A stretch of DNA of 64,000 nucleotides from Vreelandella zhuhanensis (GCF_009793355.1 NZ_WTKP01000002.1:62001-126000), one strand, 5' to 3'. Positions 53,112 through 62,381 are shown, counted from the first letter of the stretch. Made by a program: numbers and translations. The notes: generated from the letters alone by a model not told the origin.

Positions 53112-54089
53112 CTATGTCCGCTCCGGCGGTTCGTAAAGCCGCCATCTCAGGCCTTTCGGGTCAAGCTCGAACACCACCGTCGCCAGGGTGTTTTCCTCGT
53201 CCGGGTCATCCGGGGCGAGGCGCAGAATCGGCAAGCCTTCACCACCGGTATCGTGCAGCAGCGCCAGGGGGTCGCGTAGGCCAGCGGCAAGCAGGGCTTC
53301 GCCGCGCTGCTGGCGGTCGAAGGATGACTGGGTAATTTGCTGTGCGGCCTGCCCGGTTCGATGATGCAGCGCATGATTGGCGTGAACCCGCGGCTCAGTG
53401 ACCGAACGTACCGAGACCTCGCCGCCGCCGAATTCCACGCTGAGTATCTCGCCGGTTGCCGGTGCCGCCAAGGTGAAATGAAAACCAGCGCTGTCCGGGA
53501 AGCGCCGCAGTAACGCCACGGCATCCGCAAGACTTGACTGGTTCAATACGGCGCGGCCCAGCACCATGCGCGGCACGTTGGGCGAAAACGCCGCCAACCG
53601 CAAATTATTGACCGTCTGAACGAGGCCTTGGCGGGTAAAGGCAAAGGTATGCCCGGGCAGTGAACCGGGGTAGCAGAAAGCGGTAAAGCCCTGGCCCTGC
53701 GCGGGCTCCACGTCCACCATGAAGCAGTGGCCACGCAGGCACGGCAAGCCGTCTTCGTTATGCGCGATCAGCGGGGACTCGCCGGGCAATTGCACAGAGG
53801 TACAGCCATCCGCCGTGTCGGCCAGCAATTCCCCGCGACAGTTCCAGGCAAGCACCTGCTCCAGAGGTAACTGCAGCCCGGCGGCCAAGCCTTCGAGTTC
53901 CGCCCAGACCGACGGAAAATGGCGTTGCGTGGTAGCCGCCATCCGGGCGACAGCCGGGTGATGCCTCGCCGCTTGAATCTGTGCCCATAACGTGGTCGCG
54001 GTGAGCTCATGCTGAACCGCATCGCGCCCCAAACGGCCCAGCGTCTTGCCCAACTCAAAAGGGTCGCCACTCAGGCGCTGAATTGGCAT
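53112..54089 (-). CDS. C45 family peptidase/acyl-CoA:6-APA acyltransferase-like protein
   Basis: 325 residues from ATG 54089. Ntn-hydrolase with the predicted autoprocessing Cys96 in ADGCTSVQLPG; conserved LIAHNEDG and the FCYPGSLPGHTFAFTRQGL region follow. Family members include isopenicillin N acyltransferase, but bacterial homologues act as amidases or acyltransferases of unknown substrate. The alternative GTG start at 54137 adds 16 residues with no better ribosome site. Convergent with xseA. Confidence 0.85.
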   Translation of the reverse strand: MPIQRLSGDPFELGKTLGRLGRDAVQHELTATTLWAQIQAARHHPAVARMAATTQRHFPSVWAELEGLAAGLQLPLEQVLAWNCRGELLADTADGCTSVQLPGESPLIAHNEDGLPCLRGHCFMVDVEPAQGQGFTAFCYPGSLPGHTFAFTRQGLVQTVNNLRLAAFSPNVPRMVLGRAVLNQSSLADAVALLRRFPDSAGFHFTLAAPATGEILSVEFGGGEVSVRSVTEPRVHANHALHHRTGQAAQQITQSSFDRQQRGEALLAAGLRDPLALLHDTGGEGLPILRLAPDDPDEENTLATVVFELDPKGLRWRLYEPPERT

Positions 54090-54260
54090 AAGCCGGTCAT
54101 ATGTCGGTGGATTTTTATGGCTCAAGAGGCTAGGCACCCAGGTTCGCTGTATTTCTTGACGAACTTACCCATCTCCCTCGCGGGTTACCAGTTCAGTTCC
54201 CGTATTTCCGCTGTGGCACGAGGTATCGGGCACATTACCTCCTTCCAGCGCCAGGCCAAA

Positions 54261-55079
54261 TTACAATGAGAGGTCATTACCCAAAAGCTTTACCCCCCCC
54301 TTAAACATAACATTCTTATAAAGAGAATCCTTATTAAATCCTGTTTCATGAGACATCACTTTGGCTTTCAATAATTCGACGCCATTACGCTGCTTTCTTA
54401 TGAGCTTTCTATTTTCTAGGGCAGACATACATCGACTGACATGGACACTGGTAATGCCTAGCAAATTACCGGTGATGGCCTGCGTAATCGGTATATTAAA
54501 ATAATTTTCTGTTATTATTTTTGAAAAAGACAGCCTGGCGTGCAGCTCAAGCAGGAAATGCGCCACTCGCTTTTCCGCTTGGTATTGAGTACAACTCCTT
54601 AAGCGCTCTATCAAAATATTGTCATGAATAATAATTAAACGCAGTATTGCACTACCGATATTTTCATTCTCTTTAGCTAAGCCATGTAATGCGGAATATT
54701 TCATACCCACCAAACTGCCACTGGTAAGCATTACCACTTCAGCATTTTCCCCTGTCAGAAAACTCTCGCGCAAACCAATAATATCTCCAGGTAAAAATAT
54801 ATCGATTATTTCACGATCGCCATTTCCCGAAGGAACAAACGAGCAAGCCCACCCGCTTTCCAGAACATAAACATCTGATTCCGCACCCCCACCCGCCTTC
54901 AATATTTGATGCTTTTCAACAGCAAGCCGCTCACTTTCTTCCTTTAAAAACAGATATCTGTAATCAATTGGCAGCTCGGCATACTGTCCCAGACAATGAT
55001 AAAAAAAACCATCCCGGAACGTTTGCCACCCATCCGTCATAATCGACATTCGATCATTATTTTCACTTGATTTCCTCAT
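54261..55079 (-). CDS. Crp/Fnr family transcriptional regulator
   Basis: 272 residues from ATG 55079 (GAGGA, 9 bases). Cyclic-nucleotide-type sensor barrel (about 40-150; LKAGGGAESDVYVLESGWAC, IIDIFLPGDIIGL) and winged HTH (about 175-240; ITQAITGNLLGITSVHVSRC). No four-cysteine Fe-S cluster of Fnr. Has a ~30-residue basic C-terminal extension. Noticeably AT-rich compared with neighbours, with codons such as ATA and AAT frequent, and a C-run at 54292-54300, all suggesting horizontal origin. Ligand and targets unknown. Confidence 0.88.
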   Translation of the reverse strand: MRKSSENNDRMSIMTDGWQTFRDGFFYHCLGQYAELPIDYRYLFLKEESERLAVEKHQILKAGGGAESDVYVLESGWACSFVPSGNGDREIIDIFLPGDIIGLRESFLTGENAEVVMLTSGSLVGMKYSALHGLAKENENIGSAILRLIIIHDNILIERLRSCTQYQAEKRVAHFLLELHARLSFSKIITENYFNIPITQAITGNLLGITSVHVSRCMSALENRKLIRKQRNGVELLKAKVMSHETGFNKDSLYKNVMFKGGVKLLGNDLSL

Positions 55080-55263
55080 TCCTTGAGTCCTCACAGCTAA
55101 AATTTATAAAAACTCGCTCTCCAGTTTTAACAAAAGTTATATATGCAATTTTATTTAACAAAACCCAACTACAACGTAGTGTAGAGAGAGAAATCTCTCC
55201 ACACCATGGCTGTAAAATTTGAAAGTTTCTCAGTCTGCAGAACGGACTTATGGCGCTTGATTC

Positions 55264-56577
55264 TTACACTAGCTCTTTGAGCAATACCTTGGATTTTCGC
55301 GCCTGGTTATAAGTGTCGCGTTTGAGTGGCGGGAGCTCTTCGAGGGTGGCCGGGCGAAAGCCATGCTCGACGAACCAGTGAGCCGTGTGAGTGGTCAGCA
55401 CGAACAAGCTGCTTATGTTGTGTTTACGGGCACGGCGCTCCAAAGCTTCCACCAGCCTTTCACCACGCTCACCACCTCGATAACTGCTGTGAACCGCCAC
55501 GCAGGCAAGCTCGGCAATATCACTTTGCGGAAACTCGTGCAGTGCCGCGCAGCCGATCACCATGCCGTCACGCTCGATCACCACATAATCGTCGATTTCA
55601 TGCTCCAGGCGTTCGCGGGAACGCGCCACCAGCATGCCACGGCGCTCCAGCGGCTCGAGGAGATCAAGCAGCCCTGCGATATCGTTCAGGGTGGCAGGGC
55701 GCAACTGCTCATAGCGATGCTGAGTGATCATGGTGCCCACGCCATCGCGGGTGAACAGCTCTCCCAGCAGGGCGTCGTGGTTGTGCCAGGAAAGCAGGTG
55801 CGTGCGGGCCACGCCCTGGCGTGACGCATTACAGGCAGCCTGCAAGTGACGCCTCAATTCACTGTCGGTTTGGGCATGCTCAAGGCGAGGTTCGGCCTCC
55901 GCCGGGGTCAGCTGGCGTAACAAAGCCCCCGCTTCATCGCGCAAGCCTTCGGATTCCCCCAGCAAAATCAATTTATCGGCATTTAGCGCCACCGCTGTCT
56001 GCTGGGCGACTTCCGAGGCATCCAAATCAAACACTTCGCCGGTGCTGGAAAATCCCAGCGGCGAGAGCAACACCAGCGAGCCCTTGTCCAGTAGCCCCTG
56101 AATGGCACCACCCCGCACCCGGCGCACTTCACCGCTGTGGTCGAAATCCACGCCATCCCGGACCCCCAGCGGCTTGGCCATGACCAGATTGCCCGAGACC
56201 ACGGTCAATTCCACGCCATGCAGCGGTGTACTCGGCAAACCCAGCGATAGCCGCGCTTCCAACCACAGGCGTTGATGCGCCGCGACTTGCTCGACCTGAG
56301 CCATGACCGTTGAATCGGCTACCCAGCGGCCGTCATGACGTGTGGGAACGATGCCCGCTGTCATTAGCGCCTGTTGAACCTGGGGACGAATACCGAACAC
56401 CACCACCAGGCGTACGCCCAGGGTATGCAACAGGGCGAGGTCCTGAATCAGTTGTTCGCCGCGACCGGATGCCATGGCTTCACCTTCGACAAGGATCACG
56501 AAGGTTCGTCCACGGTGCGCATTGATATAGGGCGATGCGTTACGGAACCAGTCAACGAAAGGGAAACGCGTATCCAA
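55264..56577 (-). CDS. argA: Amino-acid N-acetyltransferase (N-acetylglutamate synthase)
   Basis: 437 residues. N-terminal amino-acid kinase-like domain (FRNASPYINAHRGRTFVILV; LVVVFGIRPQV; LLSPLGFSSTGEVFDL) for arginine feedback, then a GNAT domain (about 295-437; CVAVHSSYRGGERGERLVE, LTTHTAHWFVEHGF). Makes N-acetylglutamate, the first step of arginine synthesis in the cytoplasm. The start is a TTG at 56577 with GGAGAG upstream, supported by family alignment at FxNASPYINAHR. Confidence 0.95.
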   Translation of the reverse strand: MDTRFPFVDWFRNASPYINAHRGRTFVILVEGEAMASGRGEQLIQDLALLHTLGVRLVVVFGIRPQVQQALMTAGIVPTRHDGRWVADSTVMAQVEQVAAHQRLWLEARLSLGLPSTPLHGVELTVVSGNLVMAKPLGVRDGVDFDHSGEVRRVRGGAIQGLLDKGSLVLLSPLGFSSTGEVFDLDASEVAQQTAVALNADKLILLGESEGLRDEAGALLRQLTPAEAEPRLEHAQTDSELRRHLQAACNASRQGVARTHLLSWHNHDALLGELFTRDGVGTMITQHRYEQLRPATLNDIAGLLDLLEPLERRGMLVARSRERLEHEIDDYVVIERDGMVIGCAALHEFPQSDIAELACVAVHSSYRGGERGERLVEALERRARKHNISSLFVLTTHTAHWFVEHGFRPATLEELPPLKRDTYNQARKSKVLLKELV

Positions 56578-56635
56578 GGGCCGCTCTCCGGCAGCAGGTG
56601 AAAGACAATATCCGCCCCTACTTTACCAGACCCAC

Positions 56636-56674
56636 AAAAACGGCGGCACCACTGTCGTGATACCGCCGCTTTTT
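56636..56674. terminator. Intrinsic terminator between argA and pit
   Basis: CGGCGG pairs with CCGCCG, with AAAAA before and TTTTT after, giving a long nearly symmetrical hairpin that works on both strands. It terminates the leftward pit operon transcript before argA. Confidence 0.85.
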
Positions 56675-56706
56675 CGTTACGTCTTTCTAGCCGTGATAAG
56701 TCAACT

Positions 56707-57972
56707 TCAGCCGAAAATGGCCTTGAAAATAAAGAAGAAGACAATCGCCAAACCAGCACCGGCCGGCAGGGTAATCAACCATGACATGACGATGGTGCCG
56801 ATCACACGCAAATTAAGCGCTGCCATACCCCGTGCCAAGCCGACACCTAAGATTGCGCCGACCAGCGTATGCGTGGTGGAAATCGGCAGGCCGGTACCCG
56901 ATGCCAGTACCACGGTAGTAGCAGCAGCAAGTGTTGCAGCAAAACCCCGGCTGGGGGTCAGCTCGGTAATCCCGGTACCCACAGTTGCAATGACCTTGTG
57001 GCCGTAAGTAACCAGCCCGACCACGATACCGCCACCACCCAGCACCAGCACCCACCAAGGCACCAAGGCAGCACTTTCGATGACACCGTCACTCTGTACC
57101 ACGCTGATGACCGCTGCCAGCGGGCCTACGGCATTGGCCACGTCGTTGGAGCCATGGGCAAACGCCATGGCACAGGCGGTAAAGATCATCAGAACGCCGA
57201 ATACACGCTCGACATTGGCATAGCCGAAATGGTCTTCGGCGTCTTTCACATACGTCACCCGGCGTTCCATGACGATACCCAGGCCCATGATCAACAGCCC
57301 CACCCCAAGGGAGAGCAGGAAACTCTGACCGAAACTGAAGTCGAGCCCGACGTGCTTGAGCCCCTTGGTCATGGTCACCATGGAAATGATGAATCCTACC
57401 AGGAATACATAGACAGGTACGTAGCGCTTGGCCGCCGCAAAGGGGTCATGGTTTTCAAAGATCAAATGATGCACGGACTTGAACAATAGAAAGCCCAGGG
57501 AACCAGCCAATAGCGGTGACACCACCCAGCTGGCGGCAATCATGCTGACTCCGCCCCAGTCGATGGTATGGGCTCCAAGACCCACCAGCGCAAAGCCTAC
57601 AATAGCCCCCACGATCGAATGCGTGGTGGAAACCGGCCAGCCTTTCATGGAAGCGATCAGCAGCCAGGTAGCCGCTGCCAAAAGCGCTGCCAGCATGCCG
57701 TAGACCAACAACTGGGGGTCGTCCTTGAGCAAGGCAGGATCAACGATACCCTTGCGCACGGTATCGGTAACTGCCCCCCCGGCCAACCAGGCCCCTAGAA
57801 ACTCGAACACCACGGCAATGATGATCGCCTGCTTGATGGTGATCGCTTTCGACCCCACCGAGGTGCCCATGGCATTGGCGACATCGTTGGCCCCCACACC
57901 CCACGCCATGAAGAAGCCGAATAGACAGGCTAGGATGATGAATACTTCACTGTACTGAGTAATGATCAGCAT
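56707..57972 (-). CDS. pit: Inorganic phosphate transporter, PiT family
   Basis: 421 residues, about 10-12 membrane helices. The duplicated family motif appears in both halves: GVGANDVANAMGTSVGSKA near the N-terminus and AFAHGSNDVANAVGPLA near residue 270, plus GWPVSTTHSIVGAIVGFAL and GLPISTTHTLVGAILGVGL. Low-affinity phosphate symport with H+ or Na+. Follows the PhoU-like DUF47 gene by 9 bases, the standard pairing. A Pho-box-like array stands before that operon. Confidence 0.94.
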   Translation of the reverse strand: MLIITQYSEVFIILACLFGFFMAWGVGANDVANAMGTSVGSKAITIKQAIIIAVVFEFLGAWLAGGAVTDTVRKGIVDPALLKDDPQLLVYGMLAALLAAATWLLIASMKGWPVSTTHSIVGAIVGFALVGLGAHTIDWGGVSMIAASWVVSPLLAGSLGFLLFKSVHHLIFENHDPFAAAKRYVPVYVFLVGFIISMVTMTKGLKHVGLDFSFGQSFLLSLGVGLLIMGLGIVMERRVTYVKDAEDHFGYANVERVFGVLMIFTACAMAFAHGSNDVANAVGPLAAVISVVQSDGVIESAALVPWWVLVLGGGGIVVGLVTYGHKVIATVGTGITELTPSRGFAATLAAATTVVLASGTGLPISTTHTLVGAILGVGLARGMAALNLRVIGTIVMSWLITLPAGAGLAIVFFFIFKAIFG

Positions 57973-57981
57973 AAGGGCCCC

Positions 57982-58662
57982 TTAGCGCGCTGTCAGAATC
58001 TGTAACCGACTACCTACGCGCTCGGCGCGGTCGGATAGCTCACCTACCCAATCGATGATCTTGTACAGAAAAACCACATCCACTGGAGGCAATTCGCTTT
58101 CCAGTTCGAACAGCAAACGGCGAATCGCCACTTGCTGTCCATCCGCTTGATGTTCCAGGGTATGCAGCTCACGAATCATGTTCTGCATGACATCCGAGAC
58201 ATTGCGGCCGAAGCCGGATTCAAGCAGGTCCTTGAGTTCTTCCAGCGCTTGACGCGCCTGGGCCACGCAAGCCACCGAGGTACGCATGTAATCGCGCATC
58301 GGGTCGGCCAATGCATCGGGCACCCGCATCTTGCGTCCCAGCATGATGCCGGTAATATCGCGCACCTTGTTGGCTATCTTGTCCTGTACGCTGATCAGGT
58401 CGAGCAGATCCGAGCGCGATACCGGCAAGAACATGGTACTGGGCAGATTCAAGCGCAGGTCGGTCTTGAGCTCGTCGGCCTCGTGTTCGAGGCGCGTGAC
58501 GTTCTCACGCAGTTCATTGGCGGTGTCCCAATCCTCCTGCAAGGATGCTTCAAAAAACGGCAGAAGTTGATCGGCACATTCATTGGCCTTGACGATGTGG
58601 GCCAGCAGCGGCTGAAATGGCGAGCGGCCGAACATCGCGGAAAAAGGGTTGGTGGTTACCAT
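57982..58662 (-). CDS. DUF47/TIGR00153 PhoU-like partner of the Pit transporter
   Basis: 226 residues from ATG 58662 (AAAGG, 5 bases). All-helical PhoU-like fold with VTRLEHEADELKTDLRLNLP, PVSRSDLLDLISVQDKIANK and HTLEHQADGQQVAIRRLLF containing the E-x3-D metal motifs of two helical bundles. These proteins regulate phosphate transport by the adjacent Pit permease. First gene of the two-gene operon; its promoter region holds TATACT (58710-58715, minus strand) and Pho-like repeats. Confidence 0.9.
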   Translation of the reverse strand: MVTTNPFSAMFGRSPFQPLLAHIVKANECADQLLPFFEASLQEDWDTANELRENVTRLEHEADELKTDLRLNLPSTMFLPVSRSDLLDLISVQDKIANKVRDITGIMLGRKMRVPDALADPMRDYMRTSVACVAQARQALEELKDLLESGFGRNVSDVMQNMIRELHTLEHQADGQQVAIRRLLFELESELPPVDVVFLYKIIDWVGELSDRAERVGSRLQILTAR

Positions 58663-58732
58663 AATGCCTTTAAGCCTGTTTTCGGGGGGAGCCTGGAAAT
58701 GGCGGCGCCAGTATAAAGACTGCATACCGTGC

Positions 58733-58779
58733 CGTCATGAAAAGTTCATAATGTCATCAAAAATTCATCAAAACATCAT
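58733..58779. promoter_or_regulatory. Pho-box-like direct-repeat array
   Basis: Five half-sites on the plus strand: CGTCAT (58733), GTTCAT (58744), TGTCAT (58752), ATTCAT (58763), CATCAT (58774). Four intervals are 11, 8, 11 and 11 bases, and the spacers are CAAAA or GAAAA, matching the PhoB consensus (TGTCAT plus A-rich spacer every 11 bp). The array overlaps the -35 region for leftward DUF47-pit transcription (TATACT -10 at 58710-58715), although the half-sites are oriented opposite to the classical case. Confidence 0.6.
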
Positions 58780-58796
58780 GCAACCGAGGTAGCAGC

Positions 58797-59690
58797 ATGG
58801 CAAAAGATAGCCGAAACACTCGGGAAGTCGAATTGAAACTGGCCTTGGCCGAAGACGGCCCCGAGGCACTCGCCACGCATACCCTGCTGGCTTCACTGCC
58901 TTGCCGTAAGCAACAGCTGACCAACACCTACTTCGACACCCCGGAAGGTGACCTGGAAGGCGCCCGCATGGCATTGCGCCTGCGACAGGTAGATGGCCGC
59001 ACCCTGCAAACCCTGAAAACCGCAGGCCAGGGCGGCGGCGGCATGTCCGAACGCGGGGAATGGGAATGGGAAGTGCCCGGCGGACAGCTTGATCTTGACA
59101 GCCTGAGTGCGCTTCCTGTGATGCACGACTGGAAAAGCGCGGCACTTGAACGGCTTGCCCCCCGCCTACAGACGAATTTCACCCGTACCACCTGGCAGCT
59201 CGATGCGTCGGGAAGCTCTATGGAAGTGGCACTCGATCAAGGTGAAATTCGTGCCGGCTCCCACCGTGCCAGCATCCGCGAGGCTGAACTCGAGCTTGTC
59301 GCAGGCAACCCCCAGGCACTTTGGACGGTCGCGCTTTCCCTCGCTGAAACAGTCAGGTTACGCCCCGCCGACATGAGCAAGGCAGCGCGGGGCAACGCCC
59401 TCTTGCAGCAGCATTGGGCATTGCCGGAAGCAGTAACTCCCGATCAATGGTTGCAGCGTGCCATTGTGGCACTGGATGCTTATCACGACAGCACGGATGG
59501 CTATTTTCTCCGGGCAGCCCATGACGCCTTGCGGGAATTGGCGCACCATCAGGCACTACACTGTAAAGAACGGCTATTGGCCGAACGATTAATCTCGCAA
59601 CTCGACGACAGTGGTGAGTTTGCTGCGGCATTCGGCCAGGTGGCACTGAAGCTCTGGCGTCACATGGCGTTAGAAACCACGCCTACCTGA
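58797..59690 (+). CDS. CYTH domain protein (inorganic triphosphatase-like)
   Basis: 297 residues. CYTH (adenylate cyclase/thiamine triphosphatase) tunnel fold: ExExK motif REVELKLAL (Glu10, Glu12, Lys14), LTNTYFDTPEG, MALRLRQVDGRTLQTLKTAG, MSERGEWEWEVPG, VALDQGEIR and IREAELEL. Similar to the N-terminal part of YgiF, which hydrolyses inorganic triphosphate; the C-terminal ~95 residues are too short for a full CHAD domain. Next to phosphate genes, which fits a polyphosphate-related role. Divergent from DUF47-pit across the Pho-like array. Confidence 0.87.
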   Translation: MAKDSRNTREVELKLALAEDGPEALATHTLLASLPCRKQQLTNTYFDTPEGDLEGARMALRLRQVDGRTLQTLKTAGQGGGGMSERGEWEWEVPGGQLDLDSLSALPVMHDWKSAALERLAPRLQTNFTRTTWQLDASGSSMEVALDQGEIRAGSHRASIREAELELVAGNPQALWTVALSLAETVRLRPADMSKAARGNALLQQHWALPEAVTPDQWLQRAIVALDAYHDSTDGYFLRAAHDALRELAHHQALHCKERLLAERLISQLDDSGEFAAAFGQVALKLWRHMALETTPT

Positions 59691-59738
59691 AAAAGTTAGC
59701 CGAAGCAGTCAACGATATTTACAATTTAGGAAGACAGC

Positions 59739-60599
59739 ATGGGGTCTGGATTAAAACCGGCTAATGTGGGAATTCGCAAACGTCTATTTCAGATCATTTT
59801 CGAGTCTGACACACCCCTTGCCAAGGGTTTCGATATCGCCCTGATCGTCGCTATCATGATAAGCGTCATGGTGGTCATCCTCGATAGCGTCACTGCCCTT
59901 CATTTGCGCTTCGGTAGTTTTTTTTACTATCTCGATTGGATGCTGACGGTGCTGTTCACGGTAGAAATCGCCCTGCGAATTTACTGTCTGGAGCGGCCCT
60001 GGCTATACCTGAAAAGCTTTTACGGCATCGTGGATATCATCGCGGTGCTTCCCACTTGGTTGGCGCTGCTGTTCCCCGGCGCTCAGGTTCTCTTGCTGGT
60101 CCGAATGCTGCGAATACTACGGATATTTCGCGTTCTCGGCCTGTTTACCTTTGTCGGTGAAGCACAGTTGTTGCTGGATGCGCTGAGGCGCAGCCTAAGG
60201 CAGATACTGTTGTTCTTCTGCAGCATTTTCATGCTGGTGACATTGTTCGCCTCGCTGATGTTTCTGATCGAATCGCCTGAAGCGGGCTTCACCAGCATTC
60301 CCAAGTCCATCTACTGGGCAATCGTCAGCCTGACCACGGTAGGCTATGGGGATATCGTCCCCGCCACCTCGTTAGGCCAGGCAATCACGGTGGTGCTGAT
60401 GCTCATCGGCTATTCGATCATCGCCGTGCCCACCGGGGTGTTTTCCGCACAAGTCATTCGCTCGATCCGCGAGGAACGCTATTCCCATGAGGCCTGCCCC
60501 GGCTGCGGTTACGACCGCCACGAAAAGAAAGCCCGTTATTGCTTGCGCTGCGGCACCTGGCTGGATGAAACCACCGAAGATCCTCGCAAACGCCAATAA
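59739..60599 (+). CDS. Voltage-gated-type potassium channel with C-terminal zinc ribbon
   Basis: 286 residues. Six-helix Kv-like core: S4-like LLVRMLRILRIFRVLGLF with Arg every third residue, then pore TTVGYGD (199-205). The tail after the last helix (about 250-275) has CPGCGYD (Cys253, 256) and CLRCG (Cys268, 271), a CxxC-x11-CxxC zinc ribbon, instead of the RCK domain found in most prokaryotic K+ channels. Selective K+ flux in the inner membrane; gating unknown. Separated from the CYTH gene by 48 bases on the same strand. Confidence 0.9.
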   Translation: MGSGLKPANVGIRKRLFQIIFESDTPLAKGFDIALIVAIMISVMVVILDSVTALHLRFGSFFYYLDWMLTVLFTVEIALRIYCLERPWLYLKSFYGIVDIIAVLPTWLALLFPGAQVLLLVRMLRILRIFRVLGLFTFVGEAQLLLDALRRSLRQILLFFCSIFMLVTLFASLMFLIESPEAGFTSIPKSIYWAIVSLTTVGYGDIVPATSLGQAITVVLMLIGYSIIAVPTGVFSAQVIRSIREERYSHEACPGCGYDRHEKKARYCLRCGTWLDETTEDPRKRQ

Positions 60600-60630
60600 G
60601 AACAGGTAAAGCATCGGTTATTAAGATTTC

Positions 60631-61254
60631 TTAAGCTTTAAATGGCTCAACATTTCCCCGGCCTTCACGCAAGATCTTGGGCGGCAGTTCGCGTAGATCA
60701 ATCACGCTGGTGGGTTCAAGGTGACAGGCGCCGCCGTCGATGATCGCATCCAGATGAGCGGCGAAACGCTCACGAATCTCTTCCGGATCGGTCATGGGCA
60801 GCTCTTCGCCCACCGGGATCAAGGTGACGCTCATCAAGGGTTCACCTAGGGCCTCCAGCAAGGCATGCGTGATCCGGTGATCCGGCACGCGCACCCCGAT
60901 CGAACGCCGCTTGGGATGTAACAGCCGGCGCGGCACTTCGTTGGTGGCATCCAGAATGAAGGTGTAGGGTCCGGGCGTATGCGCCTTCAACAAACGAAAA
61001 ACGTCATTGTTCACTTTGGCATAAGTGCCTATCTCGGAAAGATCCGAACACATCAACGTAAAGTTGTGCTTTTCATCCAGCGAGCGTAACCATTTGATCT
61101 TGTCGATGGCTTTCTTGTCGCCCAGATGGCAACCCAAGGCATAACCCGAATCAGTGGGATAGGCCACCACGCCGCCTTTGCGGATGATCTCGATGGCTTG
61201 ATCAATCAAGCGCTTCTGGGGGTTTTCCGGATGAATCTGGAAAAATTGGCTCAT
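60631..61254 (-). CDS. yciO: L-threonylcarbamoyladenylate synthase-like protein (YciO)
   Basis: 207 residues from ATG 61254 (AGGAG, 7 bases). YrdC/Sua5 fold: IRKGGVVAYPTDSGYALGCH, KKAIDKIKWLR, HNFTLMCSDLSEIGTYA, TFILDATNEVPRRLLHPKRR, SIGVRVPDH and CHLEPTSVIDL. YciO is a paralog of YrdC/TsaC; its threonylcarbamoyl-AMP activity is weak and its true role unclear. Same order after the RNase AM gene as in enterobacteria (yciV-yciO), 93 bases apart. Confidence 0.92.
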   Translation of the reverse strand: MSQFFQIHPENPQKRLIDQAIEIIRKGGVVAYPTDSGYALGCHLGDKKAIDKIKWLRSLDEKHNFTLMCSDLSEIGTYAKVNNDVFRLLKAHTPGPYTFILDATNEVPRRLLHPKRRSIGVRVPDHRITHALLEALGEPLMSVTLIPVGEELPMTDPEEIRERFAAHLDAIIDGGACHLEPTSVIDLRELPPKILREGRGNVEPFKA

Positions 61255-61347
61255 GCAGTACTCCTGTGACCTAAGGAACCAGTGTGACAGTAAGAAACCA
61301 GGCATCGAAACCCATGCCCATGACATGGCCTAGCATAACCGAACGGC

Positions 61348-62262
61348 TCAGCCGGCGGCCAATGGGCCCGGCTCGGCTTGATCAAGGTGCAGCAATCTTG
61401 GATGCCGCCACACCGGACGTGCCGCAGTACGTGGCACCGGGCTCATGCTACCCGGCGCCAGGTGTCCACCGGGGAAGTGAAAATCGCTGCCCAGCGAGGC
61501 GTAGAGTTCCCGCTCATCGAGCTGGCGCGCCAAGTCACGGGTGGCATCGGGGTTCTGATACCCACTGACCAGTTCCACCGCCTGCCCCCCGGCGGCCTTG
61601 AAAGCATCCAGCAGCAAGCCGCGCTTGCGTCGGGTCAAGCCATGGCGCATGGGATGCGCCAATACCGCAACACCTCCAGACGCCACGATCCAGGCCACCA
61701 CTTGGGCGATTTCCGGCCAGTGAGATTTGACATCACCGCGTTTTCCGCTTCCCAGGTAACGTTTGAAGGCGGTCGCAACATCCGGCACCATTCCCGCCGC
61801 CACCAGGGCATTGGCGAAGTCAGGCCGTCCCAACGGTCGTTCGCTGCCCGCCTGTTCACGCGCCCGAGTCAGCGCATTTTCCAGCCCCAGCTTCTCCAGG
61901 CGTTCGGCAATCACTTCGCCGCGGGCAATACGTGCCAATCGCTGCTGCTCGAGCGCCTCCACCAACGGCCCCTGCAAACCGCCGGGCAGCAAGGCCACCA
62001 CATGGATATTGATGCCCTGCCAGCGACTGGACAACTCACTGGCCGGTACCAGGCAAAGGCCTGCTTCACGAGCCGCTTCACCGGCCTCGAGCACGCCATC
62101 CATGGTGTCATGATCACTTAACGCCATATGCGTCAGGCCGCGTTCGGCGCACAGTTTGACCAGTTCCGTAGGCGAAAGCGCCCCATCGGAAGCCGTGGAA
62201 TGCATGTGCAGGTCGATACAATAGCGTTGCTCGGTGGCAAACGCACAAGGTAATGGGGGCAT
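61348..62262 (-). CDS. rnm: PHP domain 5'-3' exoribonuclease (RNase AM, YciV)
   Basis: 304 residues from ATG 62262 (a TTG at 62292 would add 10). PHP metal-binding motifs IDLHMHSTASDG, ALSDHDT, GVAVLAHPMRHGL and GSDFHFPG. RNase AM trims the 5' end of ribosomal RNAs in E. coli; family also studied as 3',5'-nucleotide phosphatase. Upstream of yciO on the same strand. The yciI gene is divergent. Confidence 0.9.
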   Translation of the reverse strand: MPPLPCAFATEQRYCIDLHMHSTASDGALSPTELVKLCAERGLTHMALSDHDTMDGVLEAGEAAREAGLCLVPASELSSRWQGINIHVVALLPGGLQGPLVEALEQQRLARIARGEVIAERLEKLGLENALTRAREQAGSERPLGRPDFANALVAAGMVPDVATAFKRYLGSGKRGDVKSHWPEIAQVVAWIVASGGVAVLAHPMRHGLTRRKRGLLLDAFKAAGGQAVELVSGYQNPDATRDLARQLDERELYASLGSDFHFPGGHLAPGSMSPVPRTAARPVWRHPRLLHLDQAEPGPLAAG

Positions 62263-62381
62263 AGGAATGACGCCGTCCGGCGAGTTTGTCAAAATAGGAT
62301 GTCGTTAACGACGCGCCCGAATATGGTGCGCGCTTGCGCCCGCGTGGTCAATCACGCCGGGCTTTCCCAAGGAGTTGTCCC

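Noticed and set aside
54009-54269. Short plus-strand frame between the C45 peptidase and the Crp/Fnr gene
   Set aside because: Mostly antisense to the C45 gene; the remaining 50 codons match nothing I know and lack a ribosome site.
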